Shown in pieces: positions 34,571 to 46,074 of a DNA stretch of 64,000 bases (positions within the stretch are counted from its first letter, which is position 1; each line of letters starts with the position of its first letter). The notes beneath the pieces are model-generated. The model saw only the letters and a list, made by a program, of their open reading frames with translations, was not told the DNA's origin and did no database searches. The stretch lies in NCBI GenBank assembly GCA_011319805.1, contig SJRY01000255.1:248001-312000 (forward strand). Reading direction: 5' to 3'. The DNA comes from Macrocybe gigantea (lineage: Eukaryota > Basidiomycota > Agaricomycetes > Agaricales > Callistosporiaceae). A program made the position numbers and the translations under genes.

Positions 34571-35164
34571 ATGTCAACCCCCTCCGTTAGGGAAATCCAA
34601 AAGGCGTTCTTGTCCTCACCCAATTTCGCCGTTGTGGGCGCTTCTAAAGATCAATCCAAGTACGGGACAAGAGTGAGCTTTCACCTCCGAATCGCACGGC
34701 GTAATAATCTCAGCGCTGGATCAAGGTGTTGAAATGGTATCGGGCCCGCAATCTGTATGTAACGCCTGTGCATCCAGCAAGTCATCATCCTGAGTATGTT
34801 AGCTATGCGAGCGCTCTAATCAAACTTTAGAAAGAGGATGAGCTCGAGGGACTCAAGACTCTTAATGCGATCACCGAACTGCCTTCCCCGAAGGAAACCT
34901 CTGTCCATGTCATAACCCCACCCAAGGTTGGTCCAGCTTGATCCAAAAATATGCCTTGCTTTGGATGGCTGAATACATGGGACAGGTTACATTGGGCATC
35001 TTGGAGAAAGCCAAGGAGCTCTCTGTCCAGCACTTTGGCTCCAGCCGGGAGCGGAGGATGAGACCGTCATCGACTACATCAAGAGCAATGGATTGTCTGA
35101 CCGAGTGATTTATGGTGGTCCATGTGTCCTTGTTGAAGGCGACGACGTCCGAAGCATGTTGTAA
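34571..35164 (+). CDS. CoA-binding-domain protein (YccU-like)
   Basis: A small Rossmann-fold protein of the CoA_binding family. Segments: VREIQKAFLSSPNFAVVGAS, DQSKYGTRVLKWYRARNLYV, ELEGLKTLNAITELPSPKET, and WLQPGAEDETVIDYIKSNGL followed by the tail YGGPCVLVEGDDVRSML. The short form is widespread, but its cellular function is not established. Four exons: the second intron, 34777-34830, has a GC-AG donor (CCA|GCAAGT); any nearby GT donor leads to a stop. One C is missing near 35029, where a single added base turns the frame into the conserved LSVPALWLQPGAED. Length is about 145 residues, normal for the family. It is divergent from the cysteine synthase gene. Confidence 0.85.
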
Positions 35165-35554
35165 ATTCGAGAGACAAACGTTATCATGTATTAAGTATGT
35201 AAATGAATACGGACCCTTGATTTTTCCGTGACCTCGATGCACCGTCATCCGCCGTCATGATCCTGGCGTTTTCAACGATCGTGGCATTGGGCGCAGACGC
35301 GTCGTGTCATCGCCATGTCTGATTTGCAAAACATCAGCTTGACAACCAGTGCCACGCTTGAGGTATGTTGGTTGCCTTGTTGAGGGCCTCATCATTGCAA
35401 TGTGGCTGATGTCCCGCCATGCACCCGACATTCCAGCTTACATCCTTACTTCCTGATTCTATCCCCTTTCCGGAGAGAACACGTTCCCGTACATCGCCTT
35501 AGCTTCGCGTTCTCCCTCACGCTCCTTTCTTTCGCCCTCTCTCTTTCGACGATC

Positions 35555-37238
35555 ATGTCCTCGAGAGTTCATCTAATAGTTGCACTGCTTTTTTCAATCA
35601 GCTCGTGCTTTGCTTCCCAGTTACTGTCCGATTCGCAGCAGGTGCCCAACTCCTCATCTCTTTCCGGTTCCAAAATTTCGATTGCTTGGTACACAAGTTG
35701 GCACACTACAGCCCTCCCTTTATCCAATGTCAGCTGGTCCAAGTACACTGACATGAACTATGCTTTCGCGTTAGTCTACCCCGTGGCTCGATCGTCCGGA
35801 GATTATTAACTTTCAATTATCTAGTCTGACTACTCCGGACCCAAGCGTTGTGTCACTCGCAGATCCTGATCAATTATTACTCCCTAAATTCGTCGCAGCT
35901 GCCCACCAACATGTGAAGCACAATCTCTTGCTCGGTCTACGGTGGTTATCTAACTCTTTAACAGAAAGTCAGGGCAGGCTTGTCTATAGGCGGATGGACG
36001 GGATCCAGGTATTTTTCTACCAACGTCGGCTCCACACAGAATAGGACTGCTTTTGCAAATGCCGTAGTAGCTGTCGTCAAACAATACAACTTGGATGGTA
36101 TAGAGTTCGAGTAAGTTCGTCATCATCATTTGGCGATATGCTATTCTTTATATCGCTATTAGTTGGGAGTATCCAGGGCGGCAAGGAGTAGGATGCAACA
36201 TCGTTAGCTCTGATGATACCCAGAACTTCCTTCTTTTCCTCCAAGAGCTACGAAACCGCGCCGGAGAAAACGTCGTTCTCTCTGCCGCAACGGAGGTCAT
36301 GCCCTTTATTGCGTCGTCGGGTGCACCATCTTCGGACGTGTCTGGGTTCAGCAAAGTTTTGAACTACATCACCGTCATGAATTACGATCTCAAATCAAAC
36401 TCTTCCACGGGTGCTGGCCCGAATGCGCCCATTGACGATTCTTGCGCACCGCCAAATAGCAGATCCGGTTCGGCCGTTTCAGCCGTCTCATCTTGGATGC
36501 AAGCGGGGATGCCGAGCGACCAGATTGTCCTGGGTGTGCCGACATACGGGCGATCTTACAGAGTTGCTTCCAGCGATGCGTTTGCCCAGGGCTCTGATTC
36601 GACGCTAGTGCCGTTCCCCCATTCGACACTGTGAGTCGACCGTCTGGGGACCGATGGGACGATCCAGGAGGCATGGACGTCTGTGGAAATCGTCAAGGCC
36701 CGGGTGGCACCTATCAATATTGGGGCCTCATGGAAAATGGGTTCCTGAACCAGGATGGAACAGTCAAGCAGGGGATTGTATACCGCTTTGATAACTGCAG
36801 CGAAACTGTGGGTCTCGTTCACCATTGCTCGGACCACAGACAAGTGATCGCCGTCCTCCTTAGCCCTTCTTGTACAACCCGAGCACTCAAGTTTTGGTGT
36901 CATACGAAGACGCTCAATCATTTGCTGCGAAGGGCGATTACATTAAGACATCAGGACTGAAAGGCTTTGCTATGTGGGAAGCGGCAGGGGACTTCAAGAA
37001 TACGCTTCTCGACGCCATCCGTAAGCCACGTTCGCCCCGCTTAGCCTCTCGCTCATAAAGGCTTTCAATAGTCAACGGTACCATCAACGGCGCTTCTCGT
37101 ACGAAAATGTCTAGCTCGCCCTTTGCTTCACCCTCTGCCTCCCCCTTGTCCAGAAGTGGCGCTAGAACAAATCTCTTGTTCGGAGATGCTATTTTATATC
37201 TCTCATTATGGCTGGCCTTCTTTCTCTGGAGTTTGTAG
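35555..37238 (+). CDS. GH18 chitinase with signal peptide and C-terminal anchor-like tail
   Basis: A secreted glycoside hydrolase family 18 enzyme. A signal peptide (MSSRVHLIVALLFSISSCFA) precedes ISIAWYTSWHTTALPLSNVS. The core includes GLSIGGWTGSRYFSTNVG, the catalytic motif LDGIEFDWEYPGRQG (proton donor Glu present; the second Asp of DxxDxDxE is Glu here), NYITVMNYDL, VLGVPTYGRSY and GFAMWEAAGD. The last exon adds a Ser-rich linker and a hydrophobic C-terminus (LYLSLWLAFFLWSL) that looks like a GPI-anchor signal or membrane anchor, so the enzyme probably works at the cell wall. One T is missing near 36622; with it the frame reads VPFPHFDTVSRP. Other introns are normal GT-AG. Confidence 0.88.
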
Positions 37239-38319
37239 GCCATCGATCCTGCATGTTGAACCTCGTATATCGTTTTCCCTTGGTTCATCGTCTTCTTATT
37301 AACTGGACCCACTTTTCATATCTAGCTTAGCAAGTTTTTGACAAGGTTCACTAACTCTCGCTCAGGTCCCGCGTTCACGATGCAGAAATACGATCAGAAA
37401 TTTTCATGTTCTCTATTTGGCTTATCTTGCATGCCATTACTGCTATTATGGTGCAGGCCACATATTTTCCTCGATCAGCAGGCCGATATTATTTCCCCAC
37501 GCGATTTATCGTTAGAAGCTCTCGAATATACGGAATCAAGCTCCTTGCGGTTCCTTACGTACTCCTACATCCGCAATATAGTCCAAGCGGCACGCATCTT
37601 TTGAGGAACGTTGCACCTGCCATTGCGGGCAGGAACATCGTGCCCAACATGCTTCTTTTCTCAGACATATAAGTGACAGTTATATCTGGCGCACAGCCAT
37701 GTTGTAAAGGTTCGTCGTGAAGACAGTTTATAGTTTTCATTCTCAACTTCCTTCCTCCCCACGAAGATGTCGAGATGTATGGATGCCGATCTTGTCCTGT
37801 TGAACAATATCGACACCAGGTCGTATGTCTGTTCGATATCACTTTCTGCTGGTGTTTCGGCGATATGCCTTGAGGCTCGTTCCACCGCCTTTAGTGGCGT
37901 TTCTGGTTCTGAGCCACCGCCCCAGCTGTCCGCGGCTATGCCACGTCCAACGCCTCATTTTCACTAGACATCTCCTGCCAACAACCTGATTTCGACGTGT
38001 TTGCCTCGTTGTACGGTGCAGCGCCGCCCAAAAATGGCATATTCCGATCTTGTCCAGCATGCCACGCCTTTCAACTTTCCCAATTAAGGCAGTCCTTTGT
38101 TCTGCCTGTATTCCCGTCAGTGTGAATGATAGGCCCTAGAATCCATTCGTTCGAAGTTTATGCGTCTCGCCTCACCCTTGTCAACTCGATATAAAAATGG
38201 TTGCGAATAAGTAGTACCTGACCTCGTTCACCGAAAGCCCTCGCGACCGCTGTAGGTTCAGATCTGCTCAAATATTCGCCGACCTCGCTTTATAATCGAT
38301 TCACCACGTTCGTATACAG
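37239..38319. other. 1.1-kb gene-free stretch
   Basis: The stretch follows the chitinase gene. Short frames occur on both strands, but none shows domain-like sequence or coding codon use. A TATA-like TTTATAAT lies at about 38289-38296, 24 bp before the small reading frame that follows. Confidence 0.5.
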
Positions 38320-38523
38320 ATGACCTCCGATTCACCGACGCCGCCGGGCGTTCGGAAACAACCCTTACCACCACAAAAACCAGCGCCGTCTACTACCCAA
38401 GCCATCGCCGATGCTTGGAAAAGAGAATCCGAAGAGAGTAAACAGAAATGGAGGAAGATAGACGCAAGCGTCAAGTTGCGCTACTCGAATCCTCCACGAC
38501 GAGATCCAAGCACGAAGATGTAA
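38320..38523 (+). CDS. Small Pro/Lys-rich hypothetical protein (67 aa)
   Basis: A 67-codon uninterrupted frame starting MTSDSPTPPGVRKQPLPPQK, with a helical middle (QAIADAWKRESEESKQKWRK). A TATA-like box lies about 24 bp upstream. The composition looks protein-like, but I recognise no family and no splice sites are needed. A chance frame cannot be excluded. Confidence 0.42.
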   Translation: MTSDSPTPPGVRKQPLPPQKPAPSTTQAIADAWKRESEESKQKWRKIDASVKLRYSNPPRRDPSTKM

Positions 38524-38720
38524 TGCTTCCATGCTGGAGGGTGGGTGAGATTTATCGAGATCCGTCTTCCTGATCTGACCTGATGCATAAATGGAATTGG
38601 TGAAGGGACCCGCTGCTGCCCATGTCCTGGTTGATATGGATCAAGTTTTTCGAAATATTGTCATATTAATTGAATACGCTGTACTTCTATGTATAGACAA
38701 ATACTGGCTTACCGGTTGGA

Positions 38721-40603
38721 TTAATCCGCAGGGCCTTCGCTGCCTTCGGATTCCTCGTCAGAGTCTTCGTCGTCATCTTCTTCTTCCAGCGCTGCTTCCG
38801 CTTCCGCCTGGGCCTGGGCCGCAGACGCTGCATTGGCGATGGCCTCTTCAAGGAGTTTCGTTTGTTCGTCGGATAAGCCGTACATGGACAACGTAGGTAC
38901 CGTCGCGCCACTTGTACCGCTCTCCTTCGCAAGTTGCAATGTACCCGTAGATAGAGAATGATCATTCGCAGGGATCACTTGACTCGAAGGGATACCGGAC
39001 GCGTCATGTGGAATGGACGCCGTGCTTGGTGTGGCTTTGGAGGACATGTTCTGGAGCTGAACACGAGCGATGACACTCGCCAATGTAGCTTGGCCAGCTG
39101 CCGCATCCACAGAAGGCTGGAGCGACTGACCCATTGGAGAGCCTAGTGCATTCCCTACATGTGCCTGTAGCAGTTTATGCAACGTAAGAACGGTGGCTTG
39201 GGTACTTGCTATCAAGTCTGGCTGCAATTCGCCTTCTTCTAGACCCTGTTCGTCACGGACTGGTGCTTGCGATGGTGGTAGATGATGGGGTGCCACTGCT
39301 TCACTCATAGCAATGCCTGTCCACATTTTCACTCTCCGTTCTTCTCTCCCATTGTCCTCCCCTTCCTCCTCGTCCAGCTCCACCTCAAAGACTTCGGCAG
39401 CCACGCAAAGCTCGCTCTTCGGCCCACGCGTTTTGCTTCCATTCTTATGGCGTTTGATGGCATCTCGTCGAGAGAATATTTTGTGGCAGCCGCCGCATTT
39501 CCAGGCTTTCCTATCATGTAACCTCACATGTCGTTTGAGGTCATGGTTGCGGGCGAATGAGGCTGGGCAAATGTGGCATCGAAAGGGACGATGCAAAGCA
39601 TGAATACGCTGGTGTGCTCGAAGGCTGTATAAGCGTGAAAAAGTCTTCCGGCAGCCGCCAATTAAGCATGGATAGACCGCGGTCCCGATATCAGTGGAGG
39701 TAGGCGGTGCTTGTGAAGGCAGCCAGTGATAAGCGGAACTCGTAGGTCGACCAGGAGGCTGAATTGGCGGTTCTGTTTCAGGGGTCTGCCCAATCGGGAT
39801 CCCGCTGAGAACGCCAATAACCTGGATTAACCCTCCAATTTCTTGGAGAGCATGCATGTCTTGGCCTCCTCCACTGAAGATGTGACGGCGAACAGGAACA
39901 CCTGATGCAGTTGGAGGCGTACGGATGAAACCAGTGCAGGATCAAGTGGTCGATTGGGAGAATTACCCAGAGCTTGAGAAATTACGCGCACGGCTTCTGC
40001 TACCTGGGATTGCAGATCTGAACTAGGAGCGTACTGGCGCTTGTATGCAGGTGAATCACTTGAAAGCGCGTCTTCCGTTTCTTCCCGTTTCCGTTTTCCT
40101 CTGTCGAGTTGTATGAATGACGCGTTTGAATGGCGTAGCGTTCCAAACAATGTCTCGGACCTGGCAAGAGAGATAACAATGTCGCTCAGGGGTTTTGCGA
40201 GGTTTTTTGGCATGCTTCCAGAAGATACAGAGTTATGTAAAATGCTGAGGACGTTCTCGCCATTGTCTGGAAGAACTGCCGAACCAAGGATTGATTTCGC
40301 CAGCGAGTCGTCTTCCACGATAGCAAGAATAGCTTTCATGGTAGTAACTACCGCCTCACCTTTGCGCGAGAGGCGATTTTGAGGAACACCATTCGCTACA
40401 TTGCCCGGCTGTGAAAGAATATTGGCCGGAGCTCCGTGATTCATGGCCGCCCACAATTCTTCTCCCAATCGCCTTGCCATTTCCTGGGCCTCCGCGTCAA
40501 TGTCATCATCATCTGATTCTTCAGACGAATCATCGGAGTCTTCTCGCCATTCTTCATCGTTGTGTACGGCGTCCTCTGCCAGATCTGGTTGAAAGCTGGT
40601 CAT
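38721..40603 (-). CDS. Three-finger C2H2 transcription factor
   Basis: A probable DNA-binding regulator of about 630 residues. The N-terminal part is acidic (EDSDDSSEESDDDDIDAEAQ) and then mixed helical. The fingers lie mid-protein: CLIGGCRKTFSRLYSLRAHQ, CHICPASFARNHDLKRHVRL and CGGCHKIFSRRDAIKRHK. The end is Gln/Ala/Glu-rich with a strongly acidic tail (EEEDDDEDSDEESEGSEG). The two halves are in different frames; one added G near 39860 joins EEAK to DMHALQEIGGLIQ, the same GG-to-G pattern as elsewhere. The first in-frame ATG is 40603. It has a 183-bp divergent promoter shared with the mitochondrial carrier. Its target genes are unknown. Confidence 0.82.
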
Positions 40604-40786
40604 CGTCACAGCTGATGGCGATTGCACCGCCACCGTCCCGGAAAAGGAAAAGCGCGCTATCTTATCAATTTAGGTACAAATGCTAGCAAACAATTTTTTT
40701 CGGTTCATATTCGACAGCATTGCTCTCGTATGTTGCTGCAGCTTCTCCATCCCCACTGCAGTGACTGCTGGCATCGATAGAAGTCA

Positions 40787-42021
40787 ATGTCAAAGACTAT
40801 CAAAGACCTGACGGCAGGGACGGCCGGTGGGATCGCTCAGGTATTTCTTGTTTATTCTTTGGTGTGAGTTTATGTGATGTCGAGCTCGAGAACATCAGGT
40901 CCTGGTAGGACAGCCGTTTGACATTGTCAAAGTTGTGCGTTGCTATAGTTCTGGCCTTCATCAACGCACCATCCTTACACTCTACGAAAGAGAATGCAAA
41001 CGGCCCCGAAGGGCACGTATTCTGGGATGCTACATTGCGCTGGGGGCATTCTGAAAAATGAAGGCCTCTGGCATTCTACAAGGCAAGTTCAGATCGTCAT
41101 CAGTGGTTGAAGGGTTGTAATTTCTGTTCCGCCAGGGTACGCTCACACCACTGCTGGGTATAGGAGTGTGTGTTTCCATCCAGTTTGGTGCGCTGGAATA
41201 CACCAAACGTTATTTCGCAAACCAAAACTTGCTCAAGGGCAAAGGTGGAGAAGGCGGTCGCACTCTGTCAGGGCCTCAACTGTTCGTTGCCGGTGTGCTC
41301 GCAGGGCTGGCGAATGGTGTTGTGTCGGGTCCTGTTGAACATATCCGCATAAGTGAGTCAACGGCGTTCCCTTCTGTTCCGGATATTTTCCGAACCTGAT
41401 CTAATCCGTCCAGGACTACAAACACAGTCGAATGCCAATCCGATCTATGCTGGCCCGTTCGACGCCATGAGGAAAATATATTCTTCGTACGGCATTGCAG
41501 GTATTTACAAGGGTCAAGCCGTCACCTTGCTTCGCGAAGCGGCTGGTTATGGAGTCTATTTCTTGGCATACGAAAAGTTGGTACAGCGTGAAATGGCAGT
41601 GAAGGGAATCAGGCGCGATCAAATCAACCCTTTGAACGCTGTGCTCTACGGCGCTGCAGCAGGTTACGCCGTAAGTCCTACATTCCTCTCGACCGTAAAC
41701 GTAATTGATAATTTGCATTCCATGTCCAGCTTTGGGCCATTATATATCCAATAGACATGATCAAATCTAGAATGCAAACAGATGGATTTTCACCTTCAAC
41801 CGGACAGAAGTATGTTTCTACGCTAGACTGCGTCCGAAAAATTTGGCGTAACGAGGGCGCTGGGGCCTTCACACGAGGACTCGGACCGACGCTCATCCGG
41901 TAAAGTGCTCTGATTCTTGCTGAACGGTGGTGGTCTTGACGGACTTTTTAGATCGCCGTTCGCGAACGGTGCTACTTTCCTTGGATTTGAAATGGCCAAT
42001 CGCGTGCTTGACTCTTTCTGA
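40787..42021 (+). CDS. Mitochondrial carrier, Ymc1/Ymc2 type
   Basis: A six-helix inner mitochondrial membrane transporter with three repeats. Signature motifs: repeat 1 VGQPFDIVKVRMQTAPKGTY; repeat 2 GPVEHIRIRLQTQSNANPIY followed by GIAGIYKGQAVTLLREAAGY; repeat 3 IYPIDMIKSRMQTDG. It starts TIKDLTAGTAGGIAQVLVGQ and ends SPFANGATFLGFEMANRVLD. The wording of GTLTPLLGIGVCVSIQFGAL and the PVEHIRIRLQTQ segment resembles the yeast Ymc1/Ymc2 carriers, which are linked to glutamate/oleate metabolism; substrate is inferred only. One C is missing near 41065 (NEGPLAFYKGT restored). Other introns are short GT-AG. Confidence 0.87.
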
Positions 42022-42330
42022 CCCCTCTTGAAAATAGAGTATTTCATTGCATCTCGGAGGCAATATTTATGTAGCTATGTGATCTTTTTAGATATATTAC
42101 ATCCGGATTTCACACTGCGATACCATCTTCTTTTTCATGTGTATTCATCGTGTTTCTTGTGGGTAGCCAGCTATACATGGAGGGTTGTGGAATTATGAGT
42201 CCTGTGGAGCACTCGAATATTTTCACACGTTCCGATTGTTATAATAGGTACTAGCGCTACAATGAATAGTAATGGTACAAAGTTGTACACTCGAGGTCCA
42301 TAAACACCACGACAAAGTCCCAGTATCAAC

Positions 42331-43767
42331 CTACGTGGTACTTGAGGTGCATCGATCGATGTCGTTCCCGCCCTCAGTAGAATCATAAGTCCACAAGACA
42401 CCTTCACCATCCAAGAAATCAATCCCATTCTTCTCAAATCTTTCCACCCACCAGATGAAGATGTCCTTGATCAAATAATCCGAATCTGCATCCACAAGAA
42501 AACCAACGGTCCTGACAACCTCGAGATTTGGGAACTTAGCGGGAGTGAAAGACAGGAGGTGATTCTTCGTCGTTGACTGTTTGTCCGGGTAAAGTCCGTC
42601 GGCTCGCACACCTCGCAAGCCAATACGACGAAGGGAATTGTGCGGAGCATGAGACAGAAGTGGGGACGATGTCGGAATTGTCAACGTGTTAAGGTTTGGA
42701 CACATGTTGGGCTCAAAAAAGATGTTTGCGTCCAAGCTTCGGACGGCGCGGCGTGTAAGGGAATGGTCTGAGTCTGGCTCGTTGTCTGTTGAAGGCGTAT
42801 GAATATCGATGCTGGCTAGAGAACGTCCGTGTACTTTGAGGAAGACAGTTAGAGGCTCCGCGCTATAACCATAATTGGACGACGTCTTTATGGTCAGATT
42901 TCGTAGTGATGGTAAACGTAAGGCAGTGGCCGCGGCAATGCTCCGGGCGCTTGTAGAGATGATCAAGTTCTGCAGCCTCGGAAGACAAGGACAGGACGGA
43001 TGGTCCTGAGAGGGCTCCACGAGGTCGGTACCTATAAAATTTCGCAGGTCGAGAGTACGCAGGCATTGGAATGATGCAAGAAATTCGGGAGAGGCAACAG
43101 TATTGTGATCGGATGAAAGATATAAAACTTGTTCGTTCCACCGTAAACCTTCGAGGGTAGAACTATACAGATTGGTCACAGCATTCAGGAACTCCGCAGG
43201 CAAGGGATGATTCCATGTTCCGTTCAGAATGCGAACATTCGGACACAAACGCATGATTTGAAAAATGGTTTGAAGATAATCTGAGCTGTCGGCACGTCGT
43301 GCATGCGTGTATATCTCAATGTGTCGAGTCCATCGTCCATAGTTCGAAGGGTGCAAATTTGAACACGAAGCTCCGGAAGATCTGCGAAGAACGCCGAGAA
43401 CAGCCTTCGCTCGTGATGGACTTCGGATGACCAGATGCTGGTAGAGCATCCGCAAAGCAACATTCCTCCATGCCCGACAGACTAGGATGAGGGAAAGCTT
43501 GGTGCGCATGGACAAAGAGGGAGAGTTCACCCCCATGACGTTATTGGATGCGCGCTTCATAATGAAGGGATCGACGGGGGTTATAGAGTGCGATTGCTGC
43601 ACGTACGTTGCAAACTGAAAGATTTCCAACCACAACTCAACAGGAAGATCAGGCGGACTTGGAGGTCGCCGCTCCTGTCTGGCACATGGCTTCAACTGCG
43701 TGGAAAGGGGACTGATTGCATCACAGTGAGGAAGAGAGTAAGACAGAGAAAGACTCGAATGTACCAA
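42331..43767 (-). CDS. F-box protein with leucine-rich region
   Basis: One long exon of about 478 codons. An N-terminal F-box reads PDLPVELWLEIFQFATYV, continuing with LSLILVCRAWRNVALRMLYQ. A leucine-rich, LRR-like region follows (CLRTLDLRNFIGTDLVEPS, ALRLPSLRNLTIKTSSNYG). Such proteins serve as substrate adaptors of SCF ubiquitin ligases and are expanded in Agaricomycetes; no substrate can be named. No ATG lies before the F-box in this frame. The true start is either in an unseen upstream exon or at an ATG near 43720 with one missing base. The frame is otherwise unbroken. Confidence 0.82.
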   Translation of the reverse strand: MVHSSLSLSYSLPHCDAISPLSTQLKPCARQERRPPSPPDLPVELWLEIFQFATYVQQSHSITPVDPFIMKRASNNVMGVNSPSLSMRTKLSLILVCRAWRNVALRMLYQHLVIRSPSRAKAVLGVLRRSSGASCSNLHPSNYGRWTRHIEIYTHARRADSSDYLQTIFQIMRLCPNVRILNGTWNHPLPAEFLNAVTNLYSSTLEGLRWNEQVLYLSSDHNTVASPEFLASFQCLRTLDLRNFIGTDLVEPSQDHPSCPCLPRLQNLIISTSARSIAAATALRLPSLRNLTIKTSSNYGYSAEPLTVFLKVHGRSLASIDIHTPSTDNEPDSDHSLTRRAVRSLDANIFFEPNMCPNLNTLTIPTSSPLLSHAPHNSLRRIGLRGVRADGLYPDKQSTTKNHLLSFTPAKFPNLEVVRTVGFLVDADSDYLIKDIFIWWVERFEKNGIDFLDGEGVLWTYDSTEGGNDIDRCTSSTT

Positions 43768-43917
43768 TTATAAGGAGTGAATATCTTTTGAATATGATCA
43801 AGAACCGCGTACATGATGCACGAAAGTCAACTCCGTAAACTTGACTACTCGACTCCTTGTGTTAGGGACGCAAACAACCGTAAATAGCTTCCTCCTCTTC
43901 GTCACAGCGCTCACAGT

Positions 43918-45069
43918 ATGCGAGGCAGCTATGTTACCTGCTTTCTGTTCCTTCCTTTCTCCCTGGCCCTCGACGTGTACTTGAACCCTCCTCAGGCGCT
44001 CACACGGTCCGCGCTTTCCCAGGAAGATGCAAGTCTCGTCCTTGCACGTCATCTTGGTCTCGAGCTGTTTGAACCATGGCGTGATCTGTCTGGTCTTGAC
44101 TTTACAAATGAGCCTTTCGTCGGGCATAGTGGAAGGGATGCTTTGGTATTGACCGTGGACCAAGCTGATGCCAAGGGTATGCGCGAATTTTTGAACGCAG
44201 GTCGTGTTGCTAATCTGGCATCAGCCATGTTACCACCCTCTATTCGTTCATCTTTCAGTGTCTCCGCGCCCCCGTCTTCTGTTCCCTTCTCATTATCATC
44301 TATACTCTCAACGTTCCTACACCGTGCTCAATATGCATATTCATCCATCTACCATGGTGGCATGTTTTGGCAGGGGGATGACCTGGATAATCTAGCCACC
44401 TTCTTTGAGTCAGCGACCGAGCCGTCGTTTGCAGCAGTCGAACTCAAGACACTTTCCCAGCTCCGCCACGTACACGGCAGCACGAGCCGGGAGTACCTTG
44501 AAGAAGCGCAGAGATGGCGAAGCCTGCTACAAGACCTCTCCAATCATTCTGTAGGACTACAATTTGTGCTGCTCACATACCAGCCATCCTCCTCCGAACT
44601 TTCCAGGCGCGAGCCACAATCCTCCCAGTCGCCCCTACCACCCAATCACCCTTCTCCGCAACAGCCAATTGGATCCATTTCCACCTGCTTTGAATCCGTT
44701 GACTCCTGCACAAATGCAACAAACTCCTGTTCCGACAGAGGTAAATGCATGGAGGCAACCAAATCCGGTCGGACCTGTTTCGTTTGTGCCTGTTCGGCAA
44801 CGAAGACTGGTCGAGGTTCCAAGACCAAGACCGAGAGGTGGGTTGGCGAGAGCTGTGAGAGAAAGGACGTCAGCGCGTAAGTCGTCGCACTATTTGAATT
44901 TTGTCGTAACACAATGTTGATGAACCATAGTCCGTTTGCGCTGCTGGCGGGAACAAGTATTGCGATTGTTATCCTTATCTTCAGCTCTATTTCACTGCTG
45001 TCCGGCGTTGGTACCCTGGCTTTGCCCAGCACGTTACTGGCCACGGCTGTCAACTCCAAGAAGGAATGA
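43918..45069 (+). CDS. Type I ER membrane protein with DUF3844 domain
   Basis: A two-exon gene (intron 44877-44930) of about 365 residues. A signal peptide (MRGSYVTCFLFLPFSLAL) is followed by a luminal region. The C-terminal Cys-rich DUF3844 domain reads CFESVDSCTNATNSCSDRG and KSGRTCFVCACSATKTGRGS, WVGESCERKDVSAPFALLAG, then a transmembrane helix (TSIAIVILIFSSISLLSGVG) and a short tail. DUF3844 proteins are fungal, predicted ER-resident and linked by annotation to vacuolar sorting; function is not established. The frame is intact. It is divergent from the F-box gene. Confidence 0.83.
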
Positions 45070-45195
45070 GCCTCACAGGTTGCAGGATACCCTCGGCAGA
45101 CGACAAGAACGAGTTACGAGTTACTCATCCACGCTGCCTAGAACGAATAAATGTAATTTAATGGTGATATGTGGCTGAAAATGAGATAGCTCATC

Positions 45196-45862
45196 TCACC
45201 CGGACAACTGCGCGACCGCTGAACCCCCAGCGCCAGCACTATTCCGCGTGTGGACATATGCAGTGCGCCTCGCATTATCCAGCGCTCGCGGCGTATTACG
45301 AATCATGAATTGAACGCTCCACCAGCACTTTGGAAGATATTGTCGGAATGGTGTCCTCATAACTGTCAATAAAGGTTCTTCCTTGTCGATATATTGTTGT
45401 TCTGTTCGGGTGACGGTCAGGTGAAGATTCTTTTCGCTGACTTCTGATACCATCAGCTCACGAGTGTAAGACGTCATCCCTCAACAATAAATAAACTAAT
45501 CCGATGTTCGTCCGAGTCGTGAAGTACGTTCATCCCGATGCGAGTCCTGTTAAGGGTCAGCGGGCACTCACGCTGTCTACCAATCCCACCAGGGCTGGGG
45601 CGAGTGGCATCTAACAACGCATAACTTGAGCACTTCTTGAGCGGCAAATGAAATCCTTGATATAAGCTTTCGGTAGACTTTGTGAGTCATAGTCAGCAGG
45701 AAACGCATCGCGTGCAGTGAAAGTTCTTATTCCCCATATGTTGTGGGTCCATGTGTATATGGCGTCTTGAACAGGACCTCCAGGCACCCGCTTCTTACGG
45801 AATAACGTAGCTCTCTGTCTCAAAACGGGTAGGTCCGAAATTGATTTGTGAGAATCACGCAT
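45196..45862 (-). CDS. Hypothetical protein, two or three exons
   Basis: Two coding-like segments in tandem on the minus strand. The first (45862-45611) includes TLFRKKRVPGGPVQDAIYTW and IRTFTARDAFPADYDSQSLP. The second (about 45530-45196) includes NLHLTVTRTEQQYIDKEEPL and YLPKCWWSVQFMIRNTPRAL. A probable intron runs from a GTTATG donor near 45622 to a TTAACAG acceptor near 45550, and one frame change remains before the second segment. I do not recognise the family. The two segments could belong to separate small genes. Confidence 0.42.
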
Positions 45863-46074
45863 AGGCGTATGATTAACAAGTAGTGCTGCACTATTCCTTT
45901 AACAGCCTGGATCATGACCAATCGTTGGGCGGTCGTTGATGATAGCTTCAATGCGAGCTGTCCGCTGGGGTGCACAGGAAGAACTGTTCACAGGGAATGG
46001 TATCATATCATCTCTGGTATCATGGTACAGGATTGAATCGTCCCGAGTTGCTAAAATAGCATAAATTACAGCCG

